From positions 5,543,501 to 5,607,500 of the forward strand of contig JALGPY010000005.1 in NCBI GenBank assembly GCA_023055425.1: 64,000 nucleotides of DNA, written 5' to 3'. Both the position numbers and the translations under genes were made by a program. Within the stretch, counting starts at the first letter, position 1, and each line of letters starts with the position of its first letter. The notes below the pieces were generated by a model. That model worked only from the letters and a program-made list of their open reading frames with translations. It searched no databases and had not been told where the DNA came from. This document shows, piece after piece, positions 23,526-35,015 of this stretch. This stretch comes from Linanthus parryae (lineage: Eukaryota > Streptophyta > Magnoliopsida > Ericales > Polemoniaceae).

Positions 23526-25246
23526 ACAATAGGTTCCCGATCTGTAATTATAGGGTTACGGCTCCTAAAAGAAAATAGGATTATGGAATTTTTTACAATA
23601 GGTGTCGAAGAATTCTTGTGATAAATGTCACATTGCCTTCTGTGATCGGTCCATTGAAAACTAGGTTCAAGATTTAATAATAAGGTTTCGAAATTAGGAA
23701 TTAGGGTCCCGAAAGTTGAAAATATGGTTCCAAGTCTATGCAGGTTAAAATAATTATTTTTATATTTAATCAATCCAGAACCTTATAATTAGTAAAATAC
23801 GGTTCTGGACATAATCTGAGCAAAGATCCAAGTCATGTGAACAACTAAAATGTAAGGACTTATAATCCTCTAACGTAACTAACAGCATATTTGGTATCCG
23901 ATTAAATATACGAAACATATTAGAAAAAGAATTTTTGACAGAAAACTCTTACAAAAGCAGTATTACTTTTGTCAAGAAACCCCTCTTTAATTTCCTTTTA
24001 TCGACATCGCGCACTATTTTAAACAAAAAAATCTCTTACAGTTTCACTTTTACCGACACTTAGTTACCAGCAGTATTTATAAAATGATATGCGATGTCGG
24101 TGAAAATGAAACTGCATGGGATTTTCTGACAAAATAAATACTACTCACGAAACGAAACTGCATAAAGATTTTATATCGAAAGTTCTAAGAAAAGTATTGA
24201 AAGTGTGTTTCTAGAAACAACTGTTTTTATCTAATGAGAACACATGATATCAAAAGTAGTCACGATTCATCACATACAACCCATTTGCTGTAACATCCAA
24301 GGAATGACAGTACTAGTGTGTACTAGTATTTGTTTCCATTCAAAGCAGTTGTGATGAGCTGAGAGAAAACAGTGGTACAGCAGCAGCACTAGCTCAGTTC
24401 AAGGGTGGCCCAAATCTCATTTTTGAGTCAGTCAAATTTGGACTGAAATCTAATTTGGCAGATAAGGGTAAATATACAAAGCTCCTTTTTAGATTTCCAA
24501 TCTCCGACCACTATCACTCAAATTCATTAGTTTTCTCCCAAGGACGAATAGTAGTAGAGTTTGTGTAAGAGAAGAAGATGCTTGCATGTGGTTCAGTTAC
24601 AGCCTTATCCCATGCTCTGCAAAATGTCACTTGAGCCCTAAGTAAGGGCATGTCCCTCCGTAAGGTACCAGGGCAAGAGGCTCCGGAGTTTTGGGGCAAT
24701 TCATGTTCATTGTATATTTTGTCTGTCCCACCCTATGGTGAAAGGTAAGACACTGCTTACAATGACAAAAATTATTAAATATTGTATTTAGGATATTATA
24801 TAGAAGTATCGCAATATATTTTTGTTTATCAAGTATAGAAATTGCAGGTTCCAATTGCTACAAAATATAAAAAATAATATTCTAATGTAATTATGCATTA
24901 TATAAAATAATTTGAAATAACCATTAACAACCATTATTTCATCTGTTTTTTTATTTTTCGTTGATAATTATTGACAGTATGAATTGGGAAATGAAAAAGA
25001 AAAAAAATCAGCAATCACTTTTACATACTGAATCAGAGAGAGGTTGCGAGCAATATGAACTTATATCTCTACTTGATAATCATTTTTACACTAGAAAGTC
25101 AAAATCTAAAATTTAAAAGCTCATAAAAAAGTACCGCCACATACATATTGGAACTTCTAAGCCAATAGAGGGTCCAAAGTTCAAAGTATCCATAACTCAC
25201 CAGTCACCAATAGAGATACCATGTGCTCTATTCATGCTCAAATATA

Positions 25247-25470
25247 CTAGTCTGTCTCAGCTAGTTGTTCAAAATTGACTTTTCCGAATCTTTTTTTGAC
25301 CCGGTGATTTGGTTAACATACCGATGCTAGAATTTGGTAATCTTTTCATGGTGACGTAGAGTTAAGTTTTCTCTACAACACCATGAAAAAATTACTAAAT
25401 TGTTGCATCGTTTTACTAACTAAATCATCAGATCAAAGTGATCGGTGTTTAGCTGCTGGGACGGAGGGAG
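25247..25470. mobile_element. Stowaway-like MITE, copy 1
   Basis: The right end reads CTGGGACGGAGGGAG followed by TA; the left end, after TA, reads CTAGTCTGTCTCAGC. The interior carries the shared family core: GACCCGGTGATTTGG, then CTCTACAACACCATGAAAAA, then an inverted CAAAGTG block. Ends like CTCCCTCCGTCCC with TA flanks are typical of plant Tc1/mariner Stowaway elements. Confidence 0.65.
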
Positions 25471-25885
25471 TAGTGTTTAGCTTCGGGCATTTGAGGTGGT
25501 GGGTTATCAGGTAGCACAACTGGGCTTTGTCGTGGTCTGAAGGTGATGTTTTGTTCATTGGCCTAGTTAATGTTTTGTTAATGGGCTTAGCAGATGATAT
25601 CAGTCACCTACATGGACCAAAACTATAGAGTATGATGTTTTCTATTTATGGCCTTGTGAGTATTTAGATAATTCTTTGGTGAGATTCTTTTCAACTGTTT
25701 TATTTTTTCTTCTTTTTTGCACAATATTATTCTTGAGAATGAAAGATATTGGGGATCAGGAATGAGTATTGTGTAGTAGCATGGCAAACTGCCAATAGAA
25801 TCTTTATTTGTGAATAAGACTTGATAAATGCAAACAAATATCAGGTTGCATTCAGGAAATGAGAGAATTATGTTATGTCTAAGTA

Positions 25886-26138
25886 CTACCTCTGTTTCAG
25901 CAAGATCTTCCCAATTGATTATTTCCGAATGTTCACCAGGTCACTTTGACCCGATGATTAGATTAGCAAAATGATGCAAGAATGTGATAATTTTTTTTCG
26001 GTGCGTTCTCTAGAACACCATGAAATGATTACCAACAAAAATAATAGCATAATTTTATTATCTAAATCGCCGGGTCAAAGTGGTATGGATACAGGTAGAA
26101 AAGAGTCAACTGAGAAGATCCCGCTAAAACATGTGTAG
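25886..26138. mobile_element. Stowaway-like MITE, copy 2
   Basis: TA-flanked, with the left end CTACCTCTGTTTCAGCAAGA and the right end inverted CTACACATGTTTTAGCGGGA. The family core (GGTCACTTTGACCCG, inverted CGGGTCAAAGTG) makes it fold back on itself. It has no coding capacity. Confidence 0.65.
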
Positions 26139-26211
26139 TATATCCGTTTAAGAATAAAAATACAAATAGATGCAGAAAAAATATTTTTAAATAAAAAGTC
26201 AAAAGTTCTTT

Positions 26212-26758
26212 GCTACTTTCTTCTTTTTTCCCTTTAATTACTGATTGTCACTATTTATTAGGTCACTTTGTCCCGGTAATTTGATTAAGAAATATACAAG
26301 AATTTGATAATATTTGCATGGTCTTGTATAGTAAACTTAGCTCTACAACATCATGAAAAAATTGTCAAAAAATTATGTCGTTTTGCTATCCAAATCATCT
26401 AGTCAAAGTGACCCAATTACGGATTGAAAAAGTAGTAGTATGTTCTAAGGAAATAACTATTCAAATTAATAATTCATTGAACAACAATACTTCCTTTGTT
26501 TCTTCTCCTGCTTCATACTTTGATTTTTTTTTTGGTTACTTTAAGTTGGTAATTTGATTAACAAAATTAATTTGACTAACAAAGTAATGCAAGACGCTGG
26601 TAATCTTTTAAGGGTTTTGTAGATAAACTTTGCTCTACAACACCATAAAGAATTGCTTAATTTTCGTATCGTTTTCTAACCAAATCACCTAATCAAAGTC
26701 CCGATGAGTAGTGAACTTGGAAGCAAGATGAGAAACAAATGTAAGAAAGCAGATGAAG
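26212..26758. mobile_element. Two adjacent Stowaway-like MITEs, copies 3 and 4
   Basis: Copy 3 runs from about 26212 to 26438 and copy 4 from about 26490 to 26758. Both carry the GGTCACTTT / TAATTTGATTAA / CTCTACAACA / CATGAAAA core and an inverted CAAAGT block. Both end in AGTA. Boundaries are approximate because the terminal repeats have diverged. Confidence 0.55.
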
Positions 26759-27675
26759 TATTAAATTTCTGTGTTAATTTGGAAAAAGAGGTTAAATTTA
26801 GGCATTATTTTAAAAAGTATATATATTCTTTTTTGTCTTAAGCACGGAAAAGTTTGACAAAATATTATATTTTGAGGAAACGCAGACGATGCCAAATAGA
26901 CCGGGCAATGTTCGGCCAGACACGACGACATGAACCCGGCATTGAGTAGAAGGGTTTGAGTCGACACGAACAAGCTACCGGTCAAATCGGTCAACTCGAA
27001 AGGGACAATAAAATACGGGTCGGGTTGTTGTTAATTAACATGCACAACTCGAAAAGACATGTTCCAACCCGTCAAACACAATAATAACTCTTTTTTTGCA
27101 CCGTTAGTCATTTCTCAGAAAGTCATAGACATACAAGCGATTCAAATAAATTCGACAACACAACACAAAATTAGCCGGTTTGAGTCGACAAAAATGCGCA
27201 ATAAGTGAAAAGGGGTCGATCGAAAGTGATACAAAATAAACAGGCCGAGTTCGGATTGACCCACTCGCAACTCAACGGGTTGACCCAAAAGCCAAGGCGT
27301 AGTCAACAATGTGAAAATTGTTCACTGACTGTGGAAAAGGCGTCGCCAGTTGCCTCTTTCTTTAGCTACCATAGCTGACGCAAGCACACTTCACACACCG
27401 CACGCTTTGAGCGCGGGTGACGCAAGCACAGTCCACTTTTCTCGCACGCTCTCCACGTATACGGTTCCGCGCTACGATCTCTCCACGTGGCTTTTGATGC
27501 CTCCCGTCCACACAATGACGTAATGGAGCTATAATCACATACCTTAACACACCACCCAAGTTATCCTTCGGCGAATATCACAGCCGTGTGTCTCTCGTTT
27601 TAAGTACTCTGGAGCAAGGATACCTACCTGTTTCTGGATCAGGTGATAATACCTTGACGGAATGGGCTTTCTACT

Positions 27676-28000
27676 AAGTGCATGTTTGGCATCACTGTTT
27701 TTAATCAACTTGATTAAAAACAAAGTATTTTTAGATTTGATATGCCTGTTTCTTTTGTTGTTTAAAAACAAAAACATACTGAAAAACAACTATTAAAAAG
27801 AACAACAAATGAGGTGCTTTTTTCCCCATATATTGGTGTTTTAAAGACATTTCAACTATGATTATATGCATAAAATATCAAACATACGTCGGTATTGCAC
27901 GTAAAAATGATATTCAAGTAATTTAATATTGAAATTTCGTAATATTGAAAAATTCAATTTTAAACACTGTTTTCCACCACACATACGAAACAATCTTTTG
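27676..28000. mobile_element. Tourist-like MITE, truncated copy
   Basis: It starts GTGCATGTTTGGCATCACTG right after CTAA and follows the 2641-3064 element through ACATTTCAACTATGATTA and GTCGGTATTGCACGTAAAAATG. The 3' end is lost near 27970-28000. Confidence 0.65.
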
Positions 28001-28328
28001 AAATGTCTAATTCAATAATATAAATGAGAATAGTGCTGCTTCAAAAGAAAGAATAATGATTGAAAAAATAATTACAGGACTTCTAATATTACATTCCGAG
28101 TAAATATCAATCACAGCATTGAATAATTTTTCATTTCTAATAATATTTTCATGTTATGTGATACACATATATAGATAATTAGATAACATATGCATATTTA
28201 AATATACTTACATATAAATACTTGATAATTATTTTGGTTAATGCCTTTGGGCTAGCCCACGACATCTTTAGTCTACATGGAGTTAGGCTACATTGGGCCT
28301 ATGATAAGTCATAGCCCACTATTTAGTA

Positions 28329-28586
28329 CAACTCGGTCTCTGCTCTTTGTTCTCAATATGACTTTTTGACTCGTATTTGGGTCACTTTGACCAGGTGATT
28401 TGGATAGCAAAATAATACGATGTTTTGATAATTTTTTCACCGTATTATAGAGAAACTTTTACTCTACAACACCATGAAAAGATTATCAAAAAATTCCATC
28501 GGTTTGTTATTCAAATTACCATGTCAAAATGACTCAGTGAATAGTGACAAAAGTCAAATTGGGAACAAAGAACATAGACAGAGTGG
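28329..28586. mobile_element. Stowaway-like MITE, copy 5
   Basis: Flanked by TA on each side. The left end CAACTCGGTCTCTGCTCTTT and inverted right end CCACTCTGTCTATGTTCTTT are similar. The core GGTCACTTTGACCAGGTGAT and its inverted match near 28500-28545 define a fold-back element of about 258 bp. Confidence 0.7.
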
Positions 28587-28629
28587 TACCTTTTTTAGAA
28601 GCTTCTCACATTGTAAGGAAGAATAAGTT

Positions 28630-29200
28630 TGTAGGAAGTTCTAGAATAGTCATCATAAATATCATAGGCCATTAGTGGCATGAAGGTTCTAGGCCACTTA
28701 ATCTTGACCGTTAGATTGATAGATCTCTAGATCCTTCCACAGGAAAGACCTTGTATAAATAGGGAGTGACTCATATGCTCCAACGCATCCAGAGATCAAG
28801 TGGAAGCTAGAAAGAAATCTCATTCATGTTGTTGACTTCAGATGCCTTATAGTGCGAAGTTAAAGCCACTGAAAACAAAAAATACAATCAAAACAGACCG
28901 AAAACATCATAGATCAACCAACACAACAAAAAATTAGCGAAAACTCGTAGTCTAAACAGAGTTCACAAGATCTGCTATGACATAGACTAAATCTGGTAAG
29001 ATTGCAACTAATAACACACGATTAGATCGAAATGGACTGTTTACGTGAGATAAGAATTCAGCACAACCAGAAAACAAGCAAATAACCAGAACAGAGATCA
29101 GAGGCTTATTAGTAGCTATTAATATATTATTTTTTCACTTTTATATTTGTCATTAATTAGTATGACTGGTTTTCATTTTTTACAATTTTTTTTAGGAAAA
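28630..29200. other. LTR- or promoter-like sequence with TATA box
   Basis: A clear TATAAATAGGG occurs at about 28755, followed by CATATGCTCCAACGCATCC and an A-rich stretch. The sequence could be part of an LTR (it begins TGTAGGAAGTTCTAGAATAG) or a relict promoter. No coding sequence follows within reach. Confidence 0.35.
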
Positions 29201-29204
29201 AAGT

Positions 29205-32200
29205 AATTCATTAAAAATCTATCACAGCCAAAAAAAACATTACAAGAGGCCAAGCCTCAAACTTAGGCAGAGAGTTGAATAGCTGCTCTAGCGCAACAAT
29301 GAGCAACCTCATTATCATCTATCATAATAAAAGAAAAACAACAAAATTCAATATGAGCGGCTAGATTTTACAATCTGGCACAATAGCCCAAATAACTATA
29401 TTAGCTTCAACAACTGAATTGAGACTATCCATCATCATCTTGGAATATGACAATTGAAATCCTCTCATAATTTAGATTTTTGGCTATGAGCATAGCTTCT
29501 CTGATGGCCAACCCTTCCAAAATTAGGGGATCTAAGATGTGCTTTAAGGATTTTTACATTTTGAATAAAACTTCCATATTGTCCTTCATGAATACAGCAG
29601 CTATACCTCCTTCACTAAAATGGACATTAAAAGCAGCACTCGTGTGAAAGTTGATTTCTAATACTGAAATATCAGCTGATACTAAGACATGAGATATCAA
29701 TATACTCATAGAATTTTGTAACAGCTCTAGAACCTAGCAGGAAGCACCTAGAGTAACTTTCTTTATCCTTCTGTTTGTTAGCCACCTCATTAGCTAAACA
29801 CCACATTTGAGAGAAAGATAAATCAGAAGGAGCAGAAAGCATGAACCTGAGAGGAGAGTGCAAGTGCACCTCAGTTTCTTGATTATCTCCACATAAATAG
29901 CAAACATCTTCACAATTCTTCACTCCCCTTCTTGATAAAGCGGAGAGAACTGTAATGCTACCAGACAACTTCTCCACATAAAAAATTTGACCTTAGGCTG
30001 CACTTTGAGATTCCAAACATTTCTCCATAAAGCACTAGTGCTCGAACTTCCAACTTCCGAGTTAGCACTAGAAGACATTTTAGCTTCCTCTTTTTCCTTG
30101 TTAAGGAGGTGCAAATACATATAACTAGCAGTGAGACTTCCATTCTTTGTAAAAGGCCAAGCTCTCTTATCTCTGCAATCAACAGAACCAACATGCATAT
30201 ATAAAATTATATGGGCTTCTTCTTCATTAAAAATATTACTAATCAAATCCTCCTTCCATCGCCTTGATCCATGATCAACAAGATGACACACTTTAGAAAC
30301 TTCACAACATGGCTGCCTACAAGAAGTTACAAACATATTACTAACCCTCGGCAACCAAGGGTCATTGCCTACTAGCCATATCCAGTTCTTTTATTTACTT
30401 TTCTGCCCTCAATAATACTCTTCCAAGCTCAAGAACTTGAAGAGGGAGATTCAGCCATCCAAAAGGAACTATTAGAAAAATATTTGCTTTTAAAAACTCT
30501 TTTAAGAAGACAGCTTCTCCCATCCACCATTCTACATGCTTGTTTAGCTAAAAGTGACAGATTGTATAAATGCAGATTTTTAAATCCCGTTCCACCATTG
30601 TTCTTCAAATTACACAAGAAGTCCCGTGTCCAATGAATTTTATCGTCAGAACCTTCCTTGCCATCCAACCAAAAATTAAAAATCAAGGAAGAGATCTTAT
30701 TGCAAAGTCCATTAGGAAAGAGAAAACAAGACATAGAATAGGTATATAAAGATGATAAAACAGACTTATTAAGTACCCCCTACCTGAAGCACTGAGCGTA
30801 GCCTCCTTCCAGCCACTTAGCTTTTCTTTAACTCTTTCAATAACAAAATTTAGAGTGTGCCTTTTAGATCTCCTAACAATTGCTGGCAGTCCAATGTAGA
30901 AACTATCTTTAAAGTCCCTGCTAATGCCCAAATAAGATTGCAGAAAATTCTTTAACAAAGCACTTAGTGTTGGGACTAAAAATGACCTGTGATTTCTCCC
31001 TGTTAATAGATTGGCCAGAAGTTGCCTCATAAAGCTTCAAAACCTTGTTGATAGCACTACAATCCCCAACGGTGGTATTGCAAAAGAGCAGAGAATCATA
31101 TGAAAAAAAGCAAGTGATTAATAGAGGGGCAAGATTTTGCAATTTTGATGCCAGAAAACCAACTTCTCTTCTCAAAGTGCTTAAGAGTAGAAGAAAGCCG
31201 TTTTGCACATTAAACAAACATATACGGGGATATAGTATCGCCCTGTCTGAGACCCCTAGTCGGGTGAATGAAATCACCAACTTCACCATTTATAATTAGT
31301 CTCAAACTTACTGTCTTTATGCAAGCCATTAGCCAACTGACCCACTTTTTAATACATCCCATTCTGAGCATAATAGCTTCCTAATAAGCCCACTTGACTC
31401 TGTCAAATGCCTTAAACATATCCAAGTGAAGCGCCATCCAGTCGTTGCTACCATTCATTTTGTTTTTTTATCCAATCGAAGCACTTCTTGGGCAATCAAC
31501 ACATTATCTGTAGTTAACCTGTTACTGACGAAGGCACTTTTAGGCCCATTCGTTAACAAGTCTAGAATTTTCCTTAGCCTATTAGCCAATGATTTTGAGA
31601 GAATTTTCTAAATAGAAGTTCATAGGCTAATTGGCCGAAAATCCTTAACATTTGTAGGATTTTGTATCTTGGAAATAAGAGCCACTTGTGTGATGTTGAC
31701 ACTTTTAAGAAGTTTCCCCGTTATTTGAAATTCTCTCATTGTATTGCATACATCATCACCCAAAACACCTCAGTGATCTTGATAGAACTTTGCACTAAAA
31801 CCACCATATCCGGGAGCTTTGTAGGGGCAAGTTCAAAGCATGCTTCTTTAATCTCTTCATCAGAGAATGCCTTCGTAAAATATTATTCATCTTATGTGTA
31901 ACCTGTCTTCTCACATTGGATACAATGGGTCAAAAATCTCCATCATCATGATCACAAAAAAAACTTGGAGTAAAGGACTGAAATTCAGCTTTAATTTGCT
32001 CTCTATCTTCACACCATCTCCCATGAGAGTTGAAAACCCCTTGTATGCAACTTTCTGGCTCTTTTTTGCTTAACCACAGAGTGGAAATAGGCGGTATTCC
32101 TATCCCCAGAAGATAGCCAATCAACTCTAGACTTATGCTTCCAATATGCTTCCTCTTCTTGCCACAATATTTCCAAGTCCAATTCAAGCTACATTAAGAG

Positions 32201-32430
32201 ATTAGTGTATGCTTCTCACCCTTTCAATCTCATATCACCAATAGACCCCTCCTTTTTCTTTTATTTCCTTGGACAATTTGCTGCCATTATGATTGCTCTT
32301 GCTCTATGAGATTAAACTTTGTTTTTACTCTCTTTCAGCTTTTGTTGTATCTTATACATTTGATACCCCTCAAATTCCTTAGACCAAGCTTCTTTCACAG
32401 CTAACATTACTCTTTCATTTGTTTTAATTT
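29205..32430 (-). mobile_element. Degenerate L1-type LINE (ORF2 remnant)
   Basis: Pieces of one ORF2 appear in order on the minus strand. The linker/RT start lies at 32187-31930 (FNSHGRWCEDREQIKAEF). The RT palm lies at 31289-30921, where the expected F-A-D-D catalytic box reads FSYDS. The RT thumb lies at 31030-30683 (KEKLSGWKEATLSASGRG) and 30734-30429. The zf-RVT region lies at 30354-29672 (VKFFMWRS, CYLCGDNQETEVHL). A weak RNase H piece lies near 29560-29460 (REAMLIAKNL). Many stops and frameshifts intervene. It is a dead element, distinct from the intact LINE at 48999. Confidence 0.85.
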
Positions 32431-32442
32431 TCACAGCTTCAA

Positions 32443-32798
32443 TTATTTTATTCTGAAATAAGCAACTTCTTTCCTTTTTTTTTGAAGAAAGGAAGCTATA
32501 TCATTGAAAGGCAAATCATTGAATCCAGCAGCAGATCTAGCACAGTCATGAGCTGCAGAATTAAAGGACCTAGAAATGAAAAAGAAGAGACAAACATCAA
32601 AATTGCAAGCAAGAATCTTGCAATCCTCCACCACATGAGCAATAGAGGAAGGAACACAACCCCATTTTGACTTGAGAGCTGCCATAGTTGTACTGGAATC
32701 TGAACAGATTTTCACTTTCCTAATGTTTTTAGAAGAATCCAGCAAATTGAAGTAAATTGACATTTTCCGAATATCTTTTTTGATTTTAAACACCATTA
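32443..32798 (-). mobile_element. Second LINE 3'-end fragment (RNase H domain)
   Basis: The minus frame 32796-32443 resembles the tail of a plant LINE RNase H domain: DSSTTMAALKSKWG, then SRSFNSAAHDCAR. It lies upstream of the RT of the neighbouring dead LINE in the same direction, so it cannot be that element's own C-terminus. It ends near a T-run at about 32476 (poly-A on the minus strand). This fits a separate 5'-truncated insertion. Confidence 0.6.
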
Positions 32799-33043
32799 CC
32801 TCTGTTTCTTCTCATTCAATGGTGGTTAACTTTCTTACCCGTAACTTGGTCACTTTGACTCGGTGATTTAGAGAGCAAAACAGTGCAATTTTTTGGCAAT
32901 TTTTACATAGTATTGTAGAGTAAGGTTTACTCTACAAGATCATGCAAAGATTACCAAATTCGTGTATCGTTTCGCTAACCAAATGACCGGGTCAGCGAAT
33001 AGTGTCAAAAAAGTGAAGTAAGCTGAAAGAGAAGAAGCAGAGG
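32799..33043. mobile_element. Stowaway-like MITE, copy 6
   Basis: TA-flanked. The left end CCTCTGTTTCTTCTCATTCA is matched by the inverted right end CCTCTGCTTCTTCTCTTTCA. The core GGTCACTTTGACTCGGTGAT and inverted GACCCGGTCATTTGG are clear. This is the best-preserved copy of the family in the window. Confidence 0.8.
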
Positions 33044-33061
33044 TAATATTTTTCACCACAT

Positions 33062-33150
33062 ATCAAACAGTTTTTGTTTTTTGCTTCTGTTTTTAAACGT
33101 GTTTTTTTACATTGTTTTTCTTTGTTTTCAAACCGATACTACCAAACATG
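33062..33150. mobile_element. Tourist-like MITE, 3'-end fragment
   Basis: It matches the last 90 bp of the 2641-3064 element (TTTTTAAACGTGTTTTTTTAC and CCGATACTACCAAACATGCTC). It directly precedes the duplicated F-box exon. Confidence 0.6.
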
Positions 33151-33400
33151 CTCTGAAACTGTGAGCACACACACCAGATATGGATACCCTACTCCTTCAC
33201 TCCCCATCCATGGCCAAGCGTCCCTGTTGCTCCTCTCCCACCTCCGACCAACACTTTCCGGTCACCGGCACTGGCGGCCGAAGCTCTAGGGTTTACAGAG
33301 CCGATCCGATGGACGGCCTCCTCGAATCGTTCCTCGAGCTCTCCAACTGAACCACTCTCTCGCTCGATATCTGCTTCGATCGATTGATCGAGTTCAGGGA
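33151..33400 (+). pseudogene. Duplicate of F-box gene exon 1 (SKIP17-like), truncated
   Basis: The ATG at 33180 starts a copy of exon 1 of the intact gene at 36589, with the same opening and the same leader (CTGAAACTGTGA). It carries 36 extra in-frame bases after SSPT that the intact copy lacks, then reads YRADPMDGLLESF before a TGA in the codon after LSN. Similarity ends near 33400 at a GATTTCCAATCTCC motif that recurs at 33447, suggesting a microhomology junction. The F-box itself is missing. It is non-functional as an F-box protein. Confidence 0.85.
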
Positions 33401-33423
33401 TTTCCAATCTCCTCGAATTTGTA

Positions 33424-35000
33424 AGGGTAAAATTACAAAGCTCGTTATAGATTTCCAATCTCCGACCACTACCACTCAAATTCATTTGTTTTCTCCCTAG
33501 GACTAATAATACCAATTGAGTTTGTGTAAGAGAAGAAACAAGGAAGAAGACGCTTGCATGTGGTTCAGTTGTACAACCTTATCTCATGCCCTGCAAATTG
33601 TCACTTGAGCCCTAAGTAAGGGCATGTCCTTCTGTAAGGTACCAGGGCAAGAGGCTCGACAATTCACTTTTCATTGTATCTTCTGTCTGTTCCCCGTTGA
33701 GGTATGGTGAAAAAGTAAGACATTGTCACTATGAAAAAATTTATTAAATTGTATTTAGTATATATATATATATATATTATATGCAATATCGCAGTAAGTA
33801 ATTAAGCCTAATATTTTTACTTCTCTGAGTGCATGTTTGGCATCCCTTTGATTAAAAACAGTGTGTTTTTTTAACTCATTTGTTATGTTTGTTTTTTTGT
33901 CTATTTAAAAATAAAAAAATGCTAAAAAATAGCTATTTAAAAAAACAATAAATGTGGTGTTTTGTTGGTGTTTTTTCAAACTATTGGTGTTTTTTTTTTG
34001 AAATTGCATACTATTGGTGTTTAAATACATTTCAACTACGATTAGATGCAAAAAAAATATCAAATATATGTTGGTATTGTACGTAAAAATGATATTCAAG
34101 CAAATTGACATTGAAATTTAATAATGTTGTCAAATGTGTTTTTGATTTTAAACAAATTTTTAAACGAATATCAAATAATATTTTGAATATATTTTTAAAC
34201 GTGTCTTTTCAGCACGTTTTTTTCCTTTGTTTTTCTTGTTTTAAACGGATACCAAACAAGTTCTGAGTATAGAAAATTAGAAATTGTAGGTTCCAATTGC
34301 TACAAATAAGAATATTCGAATGTAAATCTGCATTATTTCATTCAATTTTTATGTTTTATATATAATTAACATGGACAGTATGAATTGCAAAAATTAAAAA
34401 AGAAAAAATCAACAATCACTTTTACATACTGAATGGGAGAGAGGTTGCCAGTAATATGAACTTATATCTCTACATGATAATCGTTTTTACGCTAGAAAGT
34501 CAAAATATAAAATTAAAAAGCTCCTAAAAAAACTAACGCTGAATAAATATTGGAACTTCTAGGTCCAAAGTTCAAAGTATCCCTAACTTCACCAATAGAG
34601 AATATGTGCTCCATTCATTTGTACGCAGTCAACAAAGTGAAAAAATTTAGATAAAAAAAGTGAAAATTGTACACTGCCTGTCGTAACGGCGTCGTCATCT
34701 ACCTCTTTCATTATAGCTACCCTAGCTGACGCAAGCACAGCTACTATTTTTGTTTTCTCACACTTCACACATCGCACGCTTCGCGCACCGGTGACGCAAG
34801 CAAAAGTCGCTTTCTCACACGCTCTCCACGTATACGGTTCCGCACTGCGATCTCTCCATGTGGGTTTTGACGCCTCCCGTCCGTACAATAACCCAATAGA
34901 GCTATGATCACGTACCTTAACACCACCTCAAATTAATCCTCCACGAAGATCAGAGCCGTGCATTTCAACTTTCAAGTGATTTGGAGCAAGGATACCTATC
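33424..35000. repeat. Segmental repeat copy B (matches 24466-27640)
   Basis: This repeats the copy-A blocks without the 2 kb of Stowaway-like insertions, but with a Tourist-like MITE at 33829-34263. The right part (34730-34980) holds the CTGACGCAAGCACA and CTCTCCACGTATACGGTTCC blocks. It lies between the duplicated F-box exon and the intact F-box gene, so it may contain ancestral upstream DNA of that gene. Confidence 0.75.
33829..34263. mobile_element. Tourist-like MITE, full copy
   Basis: It begins GTGCATGTTTGGCATCC and ends GATACCAAACAAGTTC, flanked by TGA at 33826-33828 and 34264-34266. It is 435 bp and aligns along its length to 2641-3064. It interrupts segmental copy B; copy A lacks it at this point, giving an empty site. 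Confidence 0.8.
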
Positions 35001-35015
35001 TGTTTTTACTTTTTA

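Larger units (their letters stand above)
24466..27640. repeat. Segmental repeat copy A (matches 33424-35000), interrupted
   Basis: Stretches at 24472-24700, 24840-25245 and 27298-27640 align in order with 33424-33660, 34268-34620 and 34621-35000 at roughly 85-90% by eye. Shared blocks include GCTTGCATGTGGTTCAGTT, AAGTAAGGGCATGTCC, CTGACGCAAGCACA and CTCTCCACGTATACGGTTCC. Copy A carries about 2 kb of extra sequence (25247-27297, mostly Stowaway-like MITEs) that copy B lacks. The last block is GC-richer and contains a CCACGTGG G-box core near 27489. No ORF is conserved, so it could be old promoter or repeat DNA. Confidence 0.75.
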
